Shown: positions 1 through 6,472 of the stretch, piece by piece | How the letters are laid out: each line of letters begins with the position of its first letter | Numbering within the stretch: the first letter of the stretch is position 1 | Assembly: GCA_944358495.1 (NCBI GenBank) | Contig: CALVRF010000022.1 | Coordinates: 1 to 16,160, forward strand | Direction: 5' to 3' | From: an uncultured Bacilli bacterium | GTDB taxonomy: Bacteria > Bacillota_I > Bacilli_A > RF39 > UBA660 | DNA: 16,160 nucleotides | The notes under the pieces: model-generated | Database searches by the model: none | What the model was told of the DNA's origin: nothing | What the model saw: only the letters and a program-made list of their open reading frames with translations | Program-made: the position numbers and the translations under genes

Positions 1-183
1 ATATAAATAAACTTCATTGATTTTTCTTATTTGCTCTTCATCTAAATTACCAGTAATTTCTTTGCGATAACGAGCAATGAAAGGAATAGTGTTTCCGTCT
101 TCTAAAAGTTGTAAAGTTTTTTCAACTTGGTTTGTTTTAACTTTTAATTCTTCACTAATGTTTTTTATGATGTTTGCATTCAT
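1..183 (-). CDS. tex: Tex family RNA-binding protein, N-terminal fragment (partial)
   Basis: Only the first 61 codons are in the window; the gene runs off the left edge. The protein begins MNANIIKNISEELKVKT and then reads QVEKTLQLLEDGNTIPFIARYRKE, followed by TGNLDEEQ. A variable-length 'LL-x-GNTIPFIARYRKE-TG-LDEEQ' block is the hallmark of the Tex N-terminal domain. Family knowledge: Tex is a multidomain cytoplasmic protein (Tex-N, YqgF-like, helix-hairpin-helix and C-terminal S1 domains) that binds nucleic acid and acts in transcription; the later domains are outside the window. The start is the ATG at 183-181, seven bases after a GTGAGGT ribosome site at 191-197. A second ATG two codons later is less well placed. 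It has its own promoter just downstream of the dinB terminator. Confidence 0.9.
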   Translation of the reverse strand, partial: MNANIIKNISEELKVKTNQVEKTLQLLEDGNTIPFIARYRKEITGNLDEEQIRKINEVYLY

Positions 184-199
184 TTTGGATACCTCACTT

Positions 200-228
200 A
201 CTATATAAGTATACCATAATAAAGTCAA
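200..228 (-). promoter_or_regulatory. tex promoter
   Basis: On the minus strand TTGACT (223-228) is followed after 17 bases by TATAGT (200-205). The Shine-Dalgarno site of tex starts only a few bases further on, so the leader is very short. The -35 element lies in the T-rich tail of the dinB terminator. Confidence 0.65.
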
Positions 229-256
229 AAGAAAAAGTAATCCCTTAGAATTACTT
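227..256 (-). terminator. Intrinsic terminator of dinB
   Basis: A 9-bp stem (arms 248-256 and 235-243, one G-T pair) closes a 4-base loop at 244-247. It is followed on the minus strand by the tract TTTTTCTTTT. The hairpin begins on the last two bases of the dinB stop codon. Confidence 0.8.
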
Positions 257-1466
257 ATTCGGTATATTTTTTACTAATTTTCTTTTTACCAGATTGTGAT
301 GCTTTAGTAATAATATCCTTACCAAAGCGGTCTTTTAATTTATCTAATGTATCATCTAATTCTTTATTTTTATAAACATTTTCATCATCAAATAAAGAGG
401 TCTGATAACTAAATTCAGTTGTTAGGCCATCTAAAGCTAATCCGACTAATCTAATGGGTTCGTCTTTCCACATTTCTTTTAATAGCTTTTTGGATGTTTC
501 AATAACTTTGGAAGTACTATTAGTAGCATTCGTTAAAGTGGTTTGATGGGTGTAGTTTTTAAAGTTCGCATCTTTTAATTGTACTCTAACGACTGTGGCA
601 TATCTTTTTTCTTTTCTAAGCTGAGAACACAAATTTTCACTAATGGCTTCTAATATCTCTAAGACTTCTTCTTTATGGATTAAATTATGCGTTAAGGTGG
701 TACTATTACTTATACCTTTAGTGACGGTTTTATCTCTTTCGATAATAGAATTATCGATTCCATTAGCGGCTTCGATTAATTTTTGAGATTGATTTTTAAA
801 ATAAGGATATAAAAAGTCATAAGTACATTTACTTAAATCACCAATAGTATTAATATTTAATCTTTTTAATTTTTCGGCAGTTTTCTTTCCGACAAAGAAT
901 AAATCATTAATGGGCAGTGGTTTCATCTTCTTATCAATTTCATAGGCATATAAGGTATGAACTTTATCAGGCTTCGAAAAATCGGAAGCCATTTTGGCAC
1001 ATAATTTACTGTTTGCGATACCTATATTGACGGTAAAACCTAGTGTATTTTTTATTTCATTTTTTAATTTATAAGCAAATTTTACTTCATCACCATATAA
1101 ATGTTTAATAGGCCCATAGTCTAAAAAGCACTCATCGATACTCATTTTTTGAATATCCGGTGTATATTTACTAATTAAAGTAAATAAAGCATCACTCATT
1201 TTTTTATACCATTTATAATTGGGTTTATAAACTTTTAAAGTTGGGCATTTTTTTCTTGCCATAAAAATAGGTTCCGCTGTTACGACGCCTAGTCTTTTTA
1301 TCGGTGTAGATTTAGCTAAAACGATACTATGTCTTTTATTATCTTCATTACCAATAACGGCATATGTTTTTCTAATATCATATGGATAACCTTGTTTTAA
1401 AAGTAAAACTGCAGTCCAAGATAAAAAAGCATTATTAACGTCAATATGCATAATAATTTTTTTCAT
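255..1466 (-). CDS. dinB: Y-family DNA polymerase (DNA polymerase IV / DinB-like)
   Basis: A 403-aa translesion DNA polymerase that copies past damaged bases with low fidelity. Visible family marks: HIDVNNAF at residues 7-14, with the first metal-binding Asp9 and the steric-gate region at F14; the catalytic SIDE motif with D111 and E112; and a helix-hairpin-helix thumb near residues 190-205 (FFVGKKTAEKL). A QTSLF pentapeptide at 355-359 matches the sliding-clamp binding motif (QxxLF) that Pol IV enzymes use to reach the beta clamp. I take the ATG at 1466 as the start because AGGTG sits seven bases upstream; a GTG at 1475 overlaps that ribosome site and is unlikely. It is a single gene between two terminators with its own promoter. 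No LexA-type operator was recognised, so SOS control is unproven. Confidence 0.93.
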   Translation of the reverse strand: MKKIIMHIDVNNAFLSWTAVLLLKQGYPYDIRKTYAVIGNEDNKRHSIVLAKSTPIKRLGVVTAEPIFMARKKCPTLKVYKPNYKWYKKMSDALFTLISKYTPDIQKMSIDECFLDYGPIKHLYGDEVKFAYKLKNEIKNTLGFTVNIGIANSKLCAKMASDFSKPDKVHTLYAYEIDKKMKPLPINDLFFVGKKTAEKLKRLNINTIGDLSKCTYDFLYPYFKNQSQKLIEAANGIDNSIIERDKTVTKGISNSTTLTHNLIHKEEVLEILEAISENLCSQLRKEKRYATVVRVQLKDANFKNYTHQTTLTNATNSTSKVIETSKKLLKEMWKDEPIRLVGLALDGLTTEFSYQTSLFDDENVYKNKELDDTLDKLKDRFGKDIITKASQSGKKKISKKYTE

Positions 1467-1483
1467 AGTTTTCACCTAAGTTC

Positions 1484-1511
1484 ATTATATCACGAACAAA
1501 AGTTTTGTAAA
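1484..1511 (-). promoter_or_regulatory. dinB promoter (extended -10)
   Basis: TTTACA (1506-1511), a 16-base spacer and TATAAT (1484-1489), with TGA directly before the -10, giving TGATATAAT (1484-1492). Only 17 bases separate the -10 from the ATG, so the transcript leader is about 10 bases and consists of little more than the ribosome site. The -35 overlaps the T tract of the ytxH-side terminator. Confidence 0.75.
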
Positions 1512-1541
1512 ATAAAAAGCAGAATTATTTTTCTGCTTTTT
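1510..1541 (-). terminator. Intrinsic terminator of the lipoprotein-to-ytxH operon
   Basis: A perfect 11-bp inverted repeat, AAAAAGCAGAA (1514-1524) and TTCTGCTTTTT (1531-1541), encloses a 6-base loop. On the minus strand the 3' arm runs into TTTTTATTTT. The stop codon of the upstream gene (1525-1527) lies in the loop, so the 5' arm is coding sequence. Confidence 0.9.
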
Positions 1542-1953
1542 TAACTTGCTTAGCATTGTCATCAGATAATTTTTCAATTATTTGTTCAGAAACTTCAATG
1601 ACTTTTAACTTAATAGCATTAGCTGATTTTTCAATAATTGGTGTGCCTTTTTCAATGGCATATTCAACTAATTTTTCAGCTTGCTTTTGTAATTTCTTAG
1701 CTTGTTTTTTAGCTTCAGTTAAAACTGTTTCTTTATCTAAGTTAGCTAACCCTTCTTTTAATTCTTCAATTTTAGCTTCAACAGTTAGTCTAACATCTTC
1801 AGCATCAATTGAACGAACTTTACGAACTAGGTCATCAAACATGTTTTTTAAATCAGCTCTAGTATCTGAGCCTTTTTTAGGCGCGAATAAAATGCCTAGA
1901 GCAGCACCAATCCCTGCACCAGCTAAAAACTTTCCAATACCACTTTTACTCAT
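1525..1953 (-). CDS. YtxH domain-containing protein
   Basis: A 142-aa protein. Residues 4-30 have the typical YtxH start: a short glycine-zipper hydrophobic stretch (GIGKFLAGAGIGAALGILFA) followed by PKKGSDTR. The rest, about residues 30-142, is a long lysine- and glutamate-rich helix that probably forms a coiled coil. YtxH proteins are small envelope-associated proteins induced by general stress in Bacillus; their biochemical role is not established. The start ATG (1953) overlaps the stop of the preceding DUF948-like gene by 8 bases (ATGAGTAA) and has AAGGGG upstream, so the two are translationally coupled. The pairing of a DUF948-type protein with YtxH resembles the ytxG-ytxH arrangement of Bacillus. 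It is the last gene of its operon. Confidence 0.85.
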   Translation of the reverse strand: MSKSGIGKFLAGAGIGAALGILFAPKKGSDTRADLKNMFDDLVRKVRSIDAEDVRLTVEAKIEELKEGLANLDKETVLTEAKKQAKKLQKQAEKLVEYAIEKGTPIIEKSANAIKLKVIEVSEQIIEKLSDDNAKQVKKAEK

Positions 1954-2227
1954 CTTTTTTCCCCTTCTTTCTATTAATTAAATTTTCAATACTACTAGTA
2001 ATAAATGATACAATCGTATCACTTATTCCTACTACAACATCAGTTGTGTTATCAATGATGTTAAATAGGCCATTTAATTTTGATGATTTTTCATTAATAT
2101 CATCGATGGTTTTATCAACTTTATCTAATGTTTTAATAGCTCTAAAAACTAAAACGATTAAAGCAATAACTAAAACAATTAACGCGGCATAAAAGATAAT
2201 GCCCATTAAATCTACTAAACTTATCAT
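1946..2227 (-). CDS. Small single-pass membrane protein, DUF948 (YtxG)-like
   Basis: A 93-aa protein with one strong membrane segment at about residues 8-30 (IIFYAALIVLVIALIVLVFR). A heptad-like stretch follows (TLDKVDKTIDDINEKSSKLNGL, about residues 33-54). Residues 60-83 are moderately hydrophobic and amphipathic (DVVVGISDTIVSFITSSIENL), and the tail is basic (NRKKGKKDE). The layout of one TM helix, repeated hydrophobic heptads and placement directly before a ytxH gene fits the DUF948 family, but the sequence is short and the assignment rests partly on context. ATG at 2227 forms an ATGA overlap with the gene upstream and has AGGAGAT before it. It probably acts at the membrane with its YtxH partner. 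Confidence 0.6.
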   Translation of the reverse strand: MISLVDLMGIIFYAALIVLVIALIVLVFRAIKTLDKVDKTIDDINEKSSKLNGLFNIIDNTTDVVVGISDTIVSFITSSIENLINRKKGKKDE

Positions 2228-3054
2228 TGTTTATCTCCTTTTTGATACATTGAATCTATCATACTAAATAATTCACTATCACTTATTTTATGGGGCTTTT
2301 GTTCTTCTTCTTTTTGACCTTTCCCTAATTCTTCTTCTAATAATTCAGTTAAATCAGGTTCTGTGTCAGTAGATACATGGCGAGGTCTTTCCCCGATTAA
2401 ATCGTCGGTAATGTTATTATCCTCTAAAGTTTTAGTAACTTCACTATCTACTTTAATATTTTCTTCAACAAGATCGACTGGATCTTCTTCTTTCTTTTCA
2501 TCTTCAAAAATAGCTCTATTACGACCAAATAATGTTGTTTCAATGTCGTCTTCTAAAGTGCCATAAGCTTTGTTCCTAATTTCATCGACTGTAGCTTCTT
2601 TGGCATTATAGTAAGTACGTGGTCTTTCATTCTTTCTTTTTAGGTCTTCTTTTTGATAATTTTTATCTAAAATCCCATAAACTGGAGAAATAATTGGTGT
2701 TGGCTTAAACACTTTTTTCTCTTCTTTTTGTGGACTATAAACTTCTTTAGTTTCTTTGCGATAATTTTTGTTTTGATAAGGTTGATAAGCCGGTTTCTTT
2801 TCTTCTTTTGGCTCTTCTTTCTTTTCAATTGTACTAAAATCCTCATCATCAAAGAATGGAAATTTATTCTCTTCTTGTTTTGGTTCTTCCCTAACTGGAA
2901 CTTCTTCTTGTTTTTCTTCGGCTTCTGGTTGTTTGCTTCTTCTAGCTGCTGGTGAAGGAATTTCGACTTGAATCACTTCTTTTTTTATTGGCTCTTCCTC
3001 TACTTCTTCTACTTCTTCAGTAAATAAATTCTTGAACTTGTCCATTAATCCCAT
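2224..3054 (-). CDS. Highly charged low-complexity protein with SepF-like N-terminal amphipathic helix; function unknown
   Basis: A 276-aa hydrophilic protein dominated by Glu, Lys and Pro. The start is the ATG at 3054, preceded by AGAGGTG at a good distance; a longer reading frame to 3084 would overlap the upstream gene and lacks a ribosome site. Residues 1-11 (MGLMDKFKNLF) form a short amphipathic helix like the membrane anchor of SepF, but the SepF core fold is absent. A block at about 116-136 (FKPTPIISPVYGILDKNY then QKED) is the only part that looks ordered, and may be a short binding motif. The C-terminal end (SDSELFSMIDSMYQKG) is a second possible short helix. It ends in TGA followed at once by TAA, and the TGA overlaps the next start as ATGA. 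It may be a peripheral membrane scaffold in envelope or division, but this is inference. Confidence 0.7.
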   Translation of the reverse strand: MGLMDKFKNLFTEEVEEVEEEPIKKEVIQVEIPSPAARRSKQPEAEEKQEEVPVREEPKQEENKFPFFDDEDFSTIEKKEEPKEEKKPAYQPYQNKNYRKETKEVYSPQKEEKKVFKPTPIISPVYGILDKNYQKEDLKRKNERPRTYYNAKEATVDEIRNKAYGTLEDDIETTLFGRNRAIFEDEKKEEDPVDLVEENIKVDSEVTKTLEDNNITDDLIGERPRHVSTDTEPDLTELLEEELGKGQKEEEQKPHKISDSELFSMIDSMYQKGDKQ

Positions 3055-3064
3055 AATAACACCT

Positions 3065-3673
3065 CTATTCTTCTGTTTCATCATAGCGCAAAAAGTTATC
3101 GCTATTACCTTTTGAAGTAAATTCTTCGTATTTGTCTTCTTTGGATTTTAAGAAATCATCTTCTAACGACAATTTTACTATGTCTTTGTTGTATTTTATT
3201 GTCGATAAAATGTAGGAAGCATTTAAAACTGTGGAGTTGATATCTTCTTTAGGTACTAAAGCTTCAATTTTGGCATAATTATAAACAAATTCGATTAAAT
3301 ATTGATTATCTTTTCTTTCAGTAATTTCTAAATAACCAACACCATCTTTGTTGTCTATTTTTCTAGAATAATATTTAGAATTATCTTCTTTATAATTGAT
3401 GCTATTTTTATAATAGTAATTAATTTCATCTAAATATAAATAGTAGTAAATGCCATTAGAATATAGTCTATCATTAGACCCATTACTATCAATATAAGTC
3501 ACTCCTCTAGGGACATAGTATTTATACCCTATTCCTATGCGGTTATATAAAGTGTTATCTTTAGAAAGCACAACATCAACCATATTATCAATACTGGTCG
3601 TATCAATTCTGACAATTGTACATCCAGTTAATAAAATAGCTAGTAAACAAACTGTAAGAATTTTTCCTTTCAT
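3065..3673 (-). CDS. Putative lipoprotein, first gene of envelope operon
   Basis: A 202-aa protein with a lipoprotein signal peptide: MKGK, a hydrophobic stretch and the lipobox LLTGC with the acylated Cys at residue 18. The mature part is rich in Tyr, Asn, Asp and Lys (for example IYYYLYLDEINYYYKNSINY at about 76-95) and ends in a charged tail. I recognise no domain. It starts at ATG 3673 after AGGTG, and its stop (TAG) is 10 bases before the start of the charged low-complexity gene, so the two are co-transcribed with the DUF948-like and ytxH genes. The protein would sit on the outer face of the membrane while the next gene product would be cytoplasmic, which hints at an envelope-spanning function. 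Confidence 0.8.
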   Translation of the reverse strand: MKGKILTVCLLAILLTGCTIVRIDTTSIDNMVDVVLSKDNTLYNRIGIGYKYYVPRGVTYIDSNGSNDRLYSNGIYYYLYLDEINYYYKNSINYKEDNSKYYSRKIDNKDGVGYLEITERKDNQYLIEFVYNYAKIEALVPKEDINSTVLNASYILSTIKYNKDIVKLSLEDDFLKSKEDKYEEFTSKGNSDNFLRYDETEE

Positions 3674-3693
3674 ATAACACCTGCTTCATCTAG

Positions 3694-3702
3694 ATTATAT
3701 CA
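3694..3702 (-). promoter_or_regulatory. Extended -10 promoter of the lipoprotein/ytxH operon
   Basis: TGATATAAT on the minus strand, 20 bases before the start codon. No good -35 is visible at 16-18 bases, so recognition likely relies on the TG extension. A 12-base perfect palindrome, TTTACATGTAAA, lies upstream at 3736-3747 and could be an operator. Confidence 0.6.
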
Positions 3703-3754
3703 AACTTTGCTTATTTTTAATAGTTTTTTCATTACTTTACATGTAAAAAAATGT

Positions 3755-4381
3755 CTATTTTGTAACTTTAACCATATATATGGGATATCCTAAACTAGAA
3801 AAACGGTTTTCATATTCAGTTTCGATGTTAGGAATATCATCTTCATGAAGATTTAATGACAGTTCATCAATTTTGTAACCGTAATCAGTAAAAGATTTTA
3901 AAGAAAATTCAAAAAGTTTACGATTATCGGTTTTTTGAATAATAGTTTTTTTATTAGTGAAAATACTATCATATCTTTTTAAAAATCTATCACTAGTTAG
4001 CCTTCTGTGACTATGTCTTTTTTTCGGCCATGGATCTGAAAAGTTTAAATATAATGTTTCAATTTCGTGGTCGAAAATATCTTCAATATTTGTTGCATCA
4101 AACCTTATTAATTTTAAATTAGGTAACTTCTTTTCTTCCTGTTTTTGAATAGCTCTAATAATAACGCTATCATACATTTCAATACCAATAAAATTGATAT
4201 TTGGATACCTTTCAGCCATTTGCATTATAAACTGGCCCTTTCCCATGCCAATTTCTAAATGAATGGGATTATTATTATGAAATAGGCTTTTATATATGCC
4301 TTTATAGTTCTCAGGATTCTTAATAATATATGGAGAAGCATCAATAACTTCTTTGGCACCTTTCACATTTTTTAAACGCAT
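3755..4381 (-). CDS. trmB: tRNA (guanine-N7-)-methyltransferase
   Basis: A 208-aa SAM-dependent enzyme that methylates guanosine 46 in the variable loop of tRNA. The fold is visible in order: HLEIGMGKGQFI (SAM-binding glycine loop), NFIGIEMYDSVI (acidic residue at the end of strand 2), LIRFDATNI, then the TrmB signature NFSDPWPKKRHSHRR, and a C-terminal ETEYENRF segment near the substrate site. I place the start at the ATG at 4381, six bases after GGTGA; an in-frame ATG at 4408 lies upstream of the -10 element and cannot be on that transcript. Single gene with its own promoter. No convincing terminator was found before the lipoprotein promoter. Confidence 0.95.
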   Translation of the reverse strand: MRLKNVKGAKEVIDASPYIIKNPENYKGIYKSLFHNNNPIHLEIGMGKGQFIMQMAERYPNINFIGIEMYDSVIIRAIQKQEEKKLPNLKLIRFDATNIEDIFDHEIETLYLNFSDPWPKKRHSHRRLTSDRFLKRYDSIFTNKKTIIQKTDNRKLFEFSLKSFTDYGYKIDELSLNLHEDDIPNIETEYENRFSSLGYPIYMVKVTK

Positions 4382-4398
4382 GTTAATCACCGTATTTA

Positions 4399-4427
4399 AT
4401 TGTATCATGTATAGACACCAAAATCAA
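4399..4427 (-). promoter_or_regulatory. trmB promoter
   Basis: TTGATT (4422-4427), a 17-base spacer and TACAAT (4399-4404) preceded by TGA (extended -10). The -10 ends 17 bases before the chosen start codon. It overlaps, divergently, the upstream region of the plus-strand gene at 4471. Confidence 0.75.
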
Positions 4428-4436
4428 ACATAAGCA

Positions 4437-4442
4437 TATAAT
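4437..4442 (+). promoter_or_regulatory. Possible -10 of the plus-strand Met/Pro-rich gene
   Basis: TATAAT sits 28 bases before the TTG start. The best -35 candidate, TAGACA at 4412-4417, is spaced 19 bases away and is marginal. A different sigma factor cannot be excluded. Confidence 0.35.
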
Positions 4443-4470
4443 TTATTAGAATGAAAAAGGGGGAATTAAT

Positions 4471-4761
4471 TTGAAAAAAGACCGTAATTGTGGAAATGCT
4501 ACGCCATACCCAATATATCCAATGTATGGGATGCCAATGCAAAGTATGCAAGGAGCATATCCAATGATGAATATGCCTATGCCACTTCCGATGCCAGCAC
4601 CAACTACTTCGATGAATACTACCACTGGTTATACGACATCAGAAATTAATACATTAAGTAATCAAATAAATAGTTTGGAACAAAGAGTTAGTAATTTAGA
4701 GAATATTGTTAATAAATCTTATTCTAATAATTATAATACTTCCAATTATCAAATGATGTAA
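4471..4761 (+). CDS. Small Met/Pro-rich protein with C-terminal coiled coil
   Basis: A 96-aa protein starting at TTG, seven bases after the strong ribosome site AAGGGGG. An ATG at 4451 gives only a 7-codon frame, so the TTG start is preferred. Residues 10-45 are a Pro, Met and Tyr rich low-complexity segment (PYPIYPMYGMPMQSMQGAYP and a following run of MP repeats). A Thr/Ser linker comes next, and residues 58-83 form a clear heptad repeat (INTLSNQINSLEQRVSNLENIV), so it is probably a multimer. There is no signal peptide or membrane helix. Such proteins occur among spore-coat and surface-associated proteins of Firmicutes, but I do not recognise a family and claim no function. It is the only gene between two divergent/convergent neighbours and ends at a bidirectional terminator. 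Confidence 0.75.
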   Translation: MKKDRNCGNATPYPIYPMYGMPMQSMQGAYPMMNMPMPLPMPAPTTSMNTTTGYTTSEINTLSNQINSLEQRVSNLENIVNKSYSNNYNTSNYQMM

Positions 4762-4805
4762 AAAGAGATTGATGAAATTAATCTATTTCATTACAATCTC
4801 TTTTT
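4760..4805. terminator. Bidirectional intrinsic terminator
   Basis: Arms 4760-4778 and 4785-4805 pair over about 19 bp with a 2-base bulge (4792-4793) and a 6-base loop. The right arm ends in TTTTT on the plus strand and the left arm gives TTTTT on the minus strand, so it can serve both the Met/Pro-rich gene and the broken surface-protein gene that face each other here. Confidence 0.85.
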
Positions 4806-4808
4806 ATT

Positions 4809-5674
4809 CTAGGAAATAATTTTATATGGTTCATTAATACTACCTTTACCAGTAATTTTTACATCAAAATTTAAATACAGGGCTGGGCGAACCTGTTTTT
4901 CTTGGTAATTAGCAAAATATGTATCTAATCCACCACTGGAATGAATAATAAACACGTGATGATCATCAGAGGCATACGCTGATATTGTCCAATAATCTTC
5001 AGCAAATAACCAATTCGTTTCTTTACAAATTGATGGATTTTCTTGATTTAGCTTATGAGTTCCACATTGCTCAGTATTTGTATTTGCCCGTAAATAGTCG
5101 CTTGCACTTATTAAACCGATTTCTCCATTCCATGTTGTGTTATTTTCATCATTTATTTGGCTTGTCAAATCATTATTATTATATGTTACTGCCCCTATCC
5201 CCCAATTATGTGATACCGCGTAGCTTTTTATAGAACTATCTAAACTGTTATAATACTCCCCGTTTAAATATGCATTTAAGTCGGCCGGCCTGCTCCAATT
5301 GTTAGAACCATATGTTCCTCCAGTAATGTCCCATTCTTGGATTTTTAATAAATCGTTTTTAATTATTTTATAAGTGCCATCTTTTTCTTTAGAAACTATT
5401 CGCCACATTTCACCATTATCAAACTTAATATAATTATTAGGATCTGTTCCTTTATAGACATATCATCCTTTTTCATAAACATCTTCATAAAGACCATCTC
5501 CACTAGTAACAATATCTTGAGTTATATCAACGATTTTTTCCTTAATATTCCCTTTGGTGGTTATATTTAAGTTAGTCATAAAAGCTGCATAACCAGCAGT
5601 TATAAATAATAAAAAGAAAGCACTTGATAATACTATTATTTTCATTTGATTTTTCTTTTTTTTATTTTTCGCAT
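4809..5674 (-). pseudogene. Broken surface/secreted protein gene (N-terminal anchor plus 'VRPALYLN' C-terminal domain)
   Basis: The coding trace runs from a strong ribosome site (AAGGTGAT) and ATG at 5674 to a TAG at 4809, with two interruptions. First, the frame from 5674 ends after 10 codons (MRKIKKRKIK) at a TGA that overlaps, as ATGA, an ATG at 5645; from 5645 the frame reads MKIIVLSSAFFLLFITAGYAAF, a membrane anchor/signal. One extra A before 5645 would fuse them. Second, an in-frame TGA at 5463-5465 separates YEKG from YVYKGTDPNNYIKFDNGE and the 199-residue rest. That rest contains WNGEIGLISASDYLRANTNT, NWLF, YWTISAY and a final VRPALYLNFDVKITGKG block. I recall similar sequences as large variable paralogous surface-protein sets in uncultured gut Bacilli; there the position of the TGA is often Arg (CGA to TGA is one change). 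It is followed by a bidirectional terminator. Expression as two pieces, or readthrough, cannot be ruled out. Confidence 0.7.
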
Positions 5675-5704
5675 ATTATCACCTTACTTTATATTGTTAT
5701 TTCT

Positions 5705-5734
5705 ATTATAACTTTTTTATGCATATAAAGACAA
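5705..5734 (-). promoter_or_regulatory. Promoter of the broken surface-protein gene
   Basis: TTGTCT (5729-5734), an 18-base spacer and TATAAT (5705-5710), followed 30 bases later by the ATG at 5674. Promoter and ribosome site look intact, so the gene decayed recently or is still transcribed. Confidence 0.6.
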
Positions 5735-5844
5735 TGTAGAATTAGTATTTTTATTAATATTTATAACCTACCCAAGATTTTTAATTATATACTACATTTA
5801 TAGTATACCCCCCTATGAAGCAAGTATTTTCGCCCTAAAATTGT
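5735..5844. other. Intergenic stretch with an inverted repeat
   Basis: No gene is visible. It holds TATACTA (5788-5794) and TAGTATA (5801-5807) around a 6-base loop, next to a run of six C at 5808-5813. There is no T tract, so it is not a normal terminator; it could be a protein-binding site. Confidence 0.4.
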
Positions 5845-5876
5845 AAAAAAAACTAGAACTTTACATTCTAGCTTTT
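5845..5876 (-). terminator. Intrinsic terminator of the lipoprotein gene at 5875
   Basis: A stem of 6 perfect pairs (CTAGAA 5853-5858 with TTCTAG 5866-5871), extendable to about 10 with A-T and one G-T pair, a 7-base loop and eight T on the minus strand. It starts at the stop codon of the gene. Confidence 0.8.
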
Positions 5877-6339
5877 ATTTACAAGTCGCTCCCATACTTT
5901 CATAGGATTGTTTTAACTTATCCAAAGTAATTTGATTATTATTATTCATTAAGTTTTTTACTGTTGGTTCATCTTTAGCTAATGTGTCTAAATCCACTTT
6001 AGTGTAATCGATAGTGACATCGGAAGTTACAGTATTATCTTTTTTAGTTACTTTAAAAGTATAACCACCATAAGCCTCATTCATAGCAGAATAAGTTGTA
6101 TCAAACTGATTTTCAAAAGTAGAAAGTAATTCTGCATCATCAGTAGTAACTGCTTCTTTAGTAACGACTTTTTCCACCACATTGCCATTAGCTGTCACAT
6201 TATATGTAGACTCTAAAGTATAGCCATTTACTTTATCATTTCTAGATAATGTACAACTAAGTTCTTGGGCAGTACTATCACACCCAGATAAACAAACTAA
6301 TACAATTCCCCCAGCTATTAAATAACTTATTTTTCGCAT
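5875..6339 (-). CDS. Lipoprotein, possibly DUF1307/YehR-like
   Basis: A 154-aa protein with a signal peptide and lipobox LSGC (acylated Cys20, MRKISYLIAGGIVLVCLSGC). The mature domain has alternating beta-like strands: SCTLSRNDKVNGYTLESTYN, NVVEKVVTKE, then GYTFKVTKKDNTVTSDVTID, TKVDLDTLAKDEPTV and a C-terminal helix ending ESMGATCK. Two mature cysteines (in ELSC and TCK) could form a disulfide. The pattern of a small secreted beta-sandwich with 'DYTKVDLDTLAKDEP' recalls the DUF1307 (YehR) lipoproteins, an assignment from memory and not firm. It is monocistronic, with the ideal ribosome site AAAGGAGGAAT before ATG 6339, its own promoter and its own terminator. Confidence 0.75.
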   Translation of the reverse strand: MRKISYLIAGGIVLVCLSGCDSTAQELSCTLSRNDKVNGYTLESTYNVTANGNVVEKVVTKEAVTTDDAELLSTFENQFDTTYSAMNEAYGGYTFKVTKKDNTVTSDVTIDYTKVDLDTLAKDEPTVKNLMNNNNQITLDKLKQSYESMGATCK

Positions 6340-6358
6340 TTTATTCCTCCTTTAATAT

Positions 6359-6367
6359 AGTATAGCA
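6359..6367 (-). promoter_or_regulatory. Promoter of the 5875-6339 lipoprotein (TGCTATACT)
   Basis: An extended -10 (TGCTATACT) lies about 20 bases before the start codon, immediately upstream of the AAAGGAGG ribosome site. The -35 region (GTGAAA at 17 bases) is weak and lies in a pair of TTCACA direct repeats (6383-6388 and 6394-6399, 11-base period) that might bind a regulator. Confidence 0.55.
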
Positions 6368-6472
6368 TATCGGCTTACTTTTTTCACATAAATTTCACAT
6401 TATAATTTAATTATTTTATTTTTTATAGAATATTTTTACATTTTTTATAAACAATATTATTAGGTGAAACTT

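Noticed and set aside
1556..1981. Long plus-strand open frame opposite ytxH
   Set aside because: It is the mirror of a lysine-rich helical gene, has no ribosome site, and ytxH is a recognised family.
3736..3747. TTTACATGTAAA palindrome as the trmB terminator
   Set aside because: The stem is short, has no loop, and on the minus strand is not followed by a T tract. It is noted only as a possible operator.
5463..5465. TGA read as Trp (code 4) or Gly (code 25)
   Set aside because: No other intact gene contains an in-frame TGA, Trp is always TGG (ten in thyA), and a CGA to TGA change explains the site.
5735..5844. Small gene in the gap before the 5875 lipoprotein
   Set aside because: An ATG after a G-run on the minus strand meets TAG at once; no frame of useful length has a start and ribosome site.
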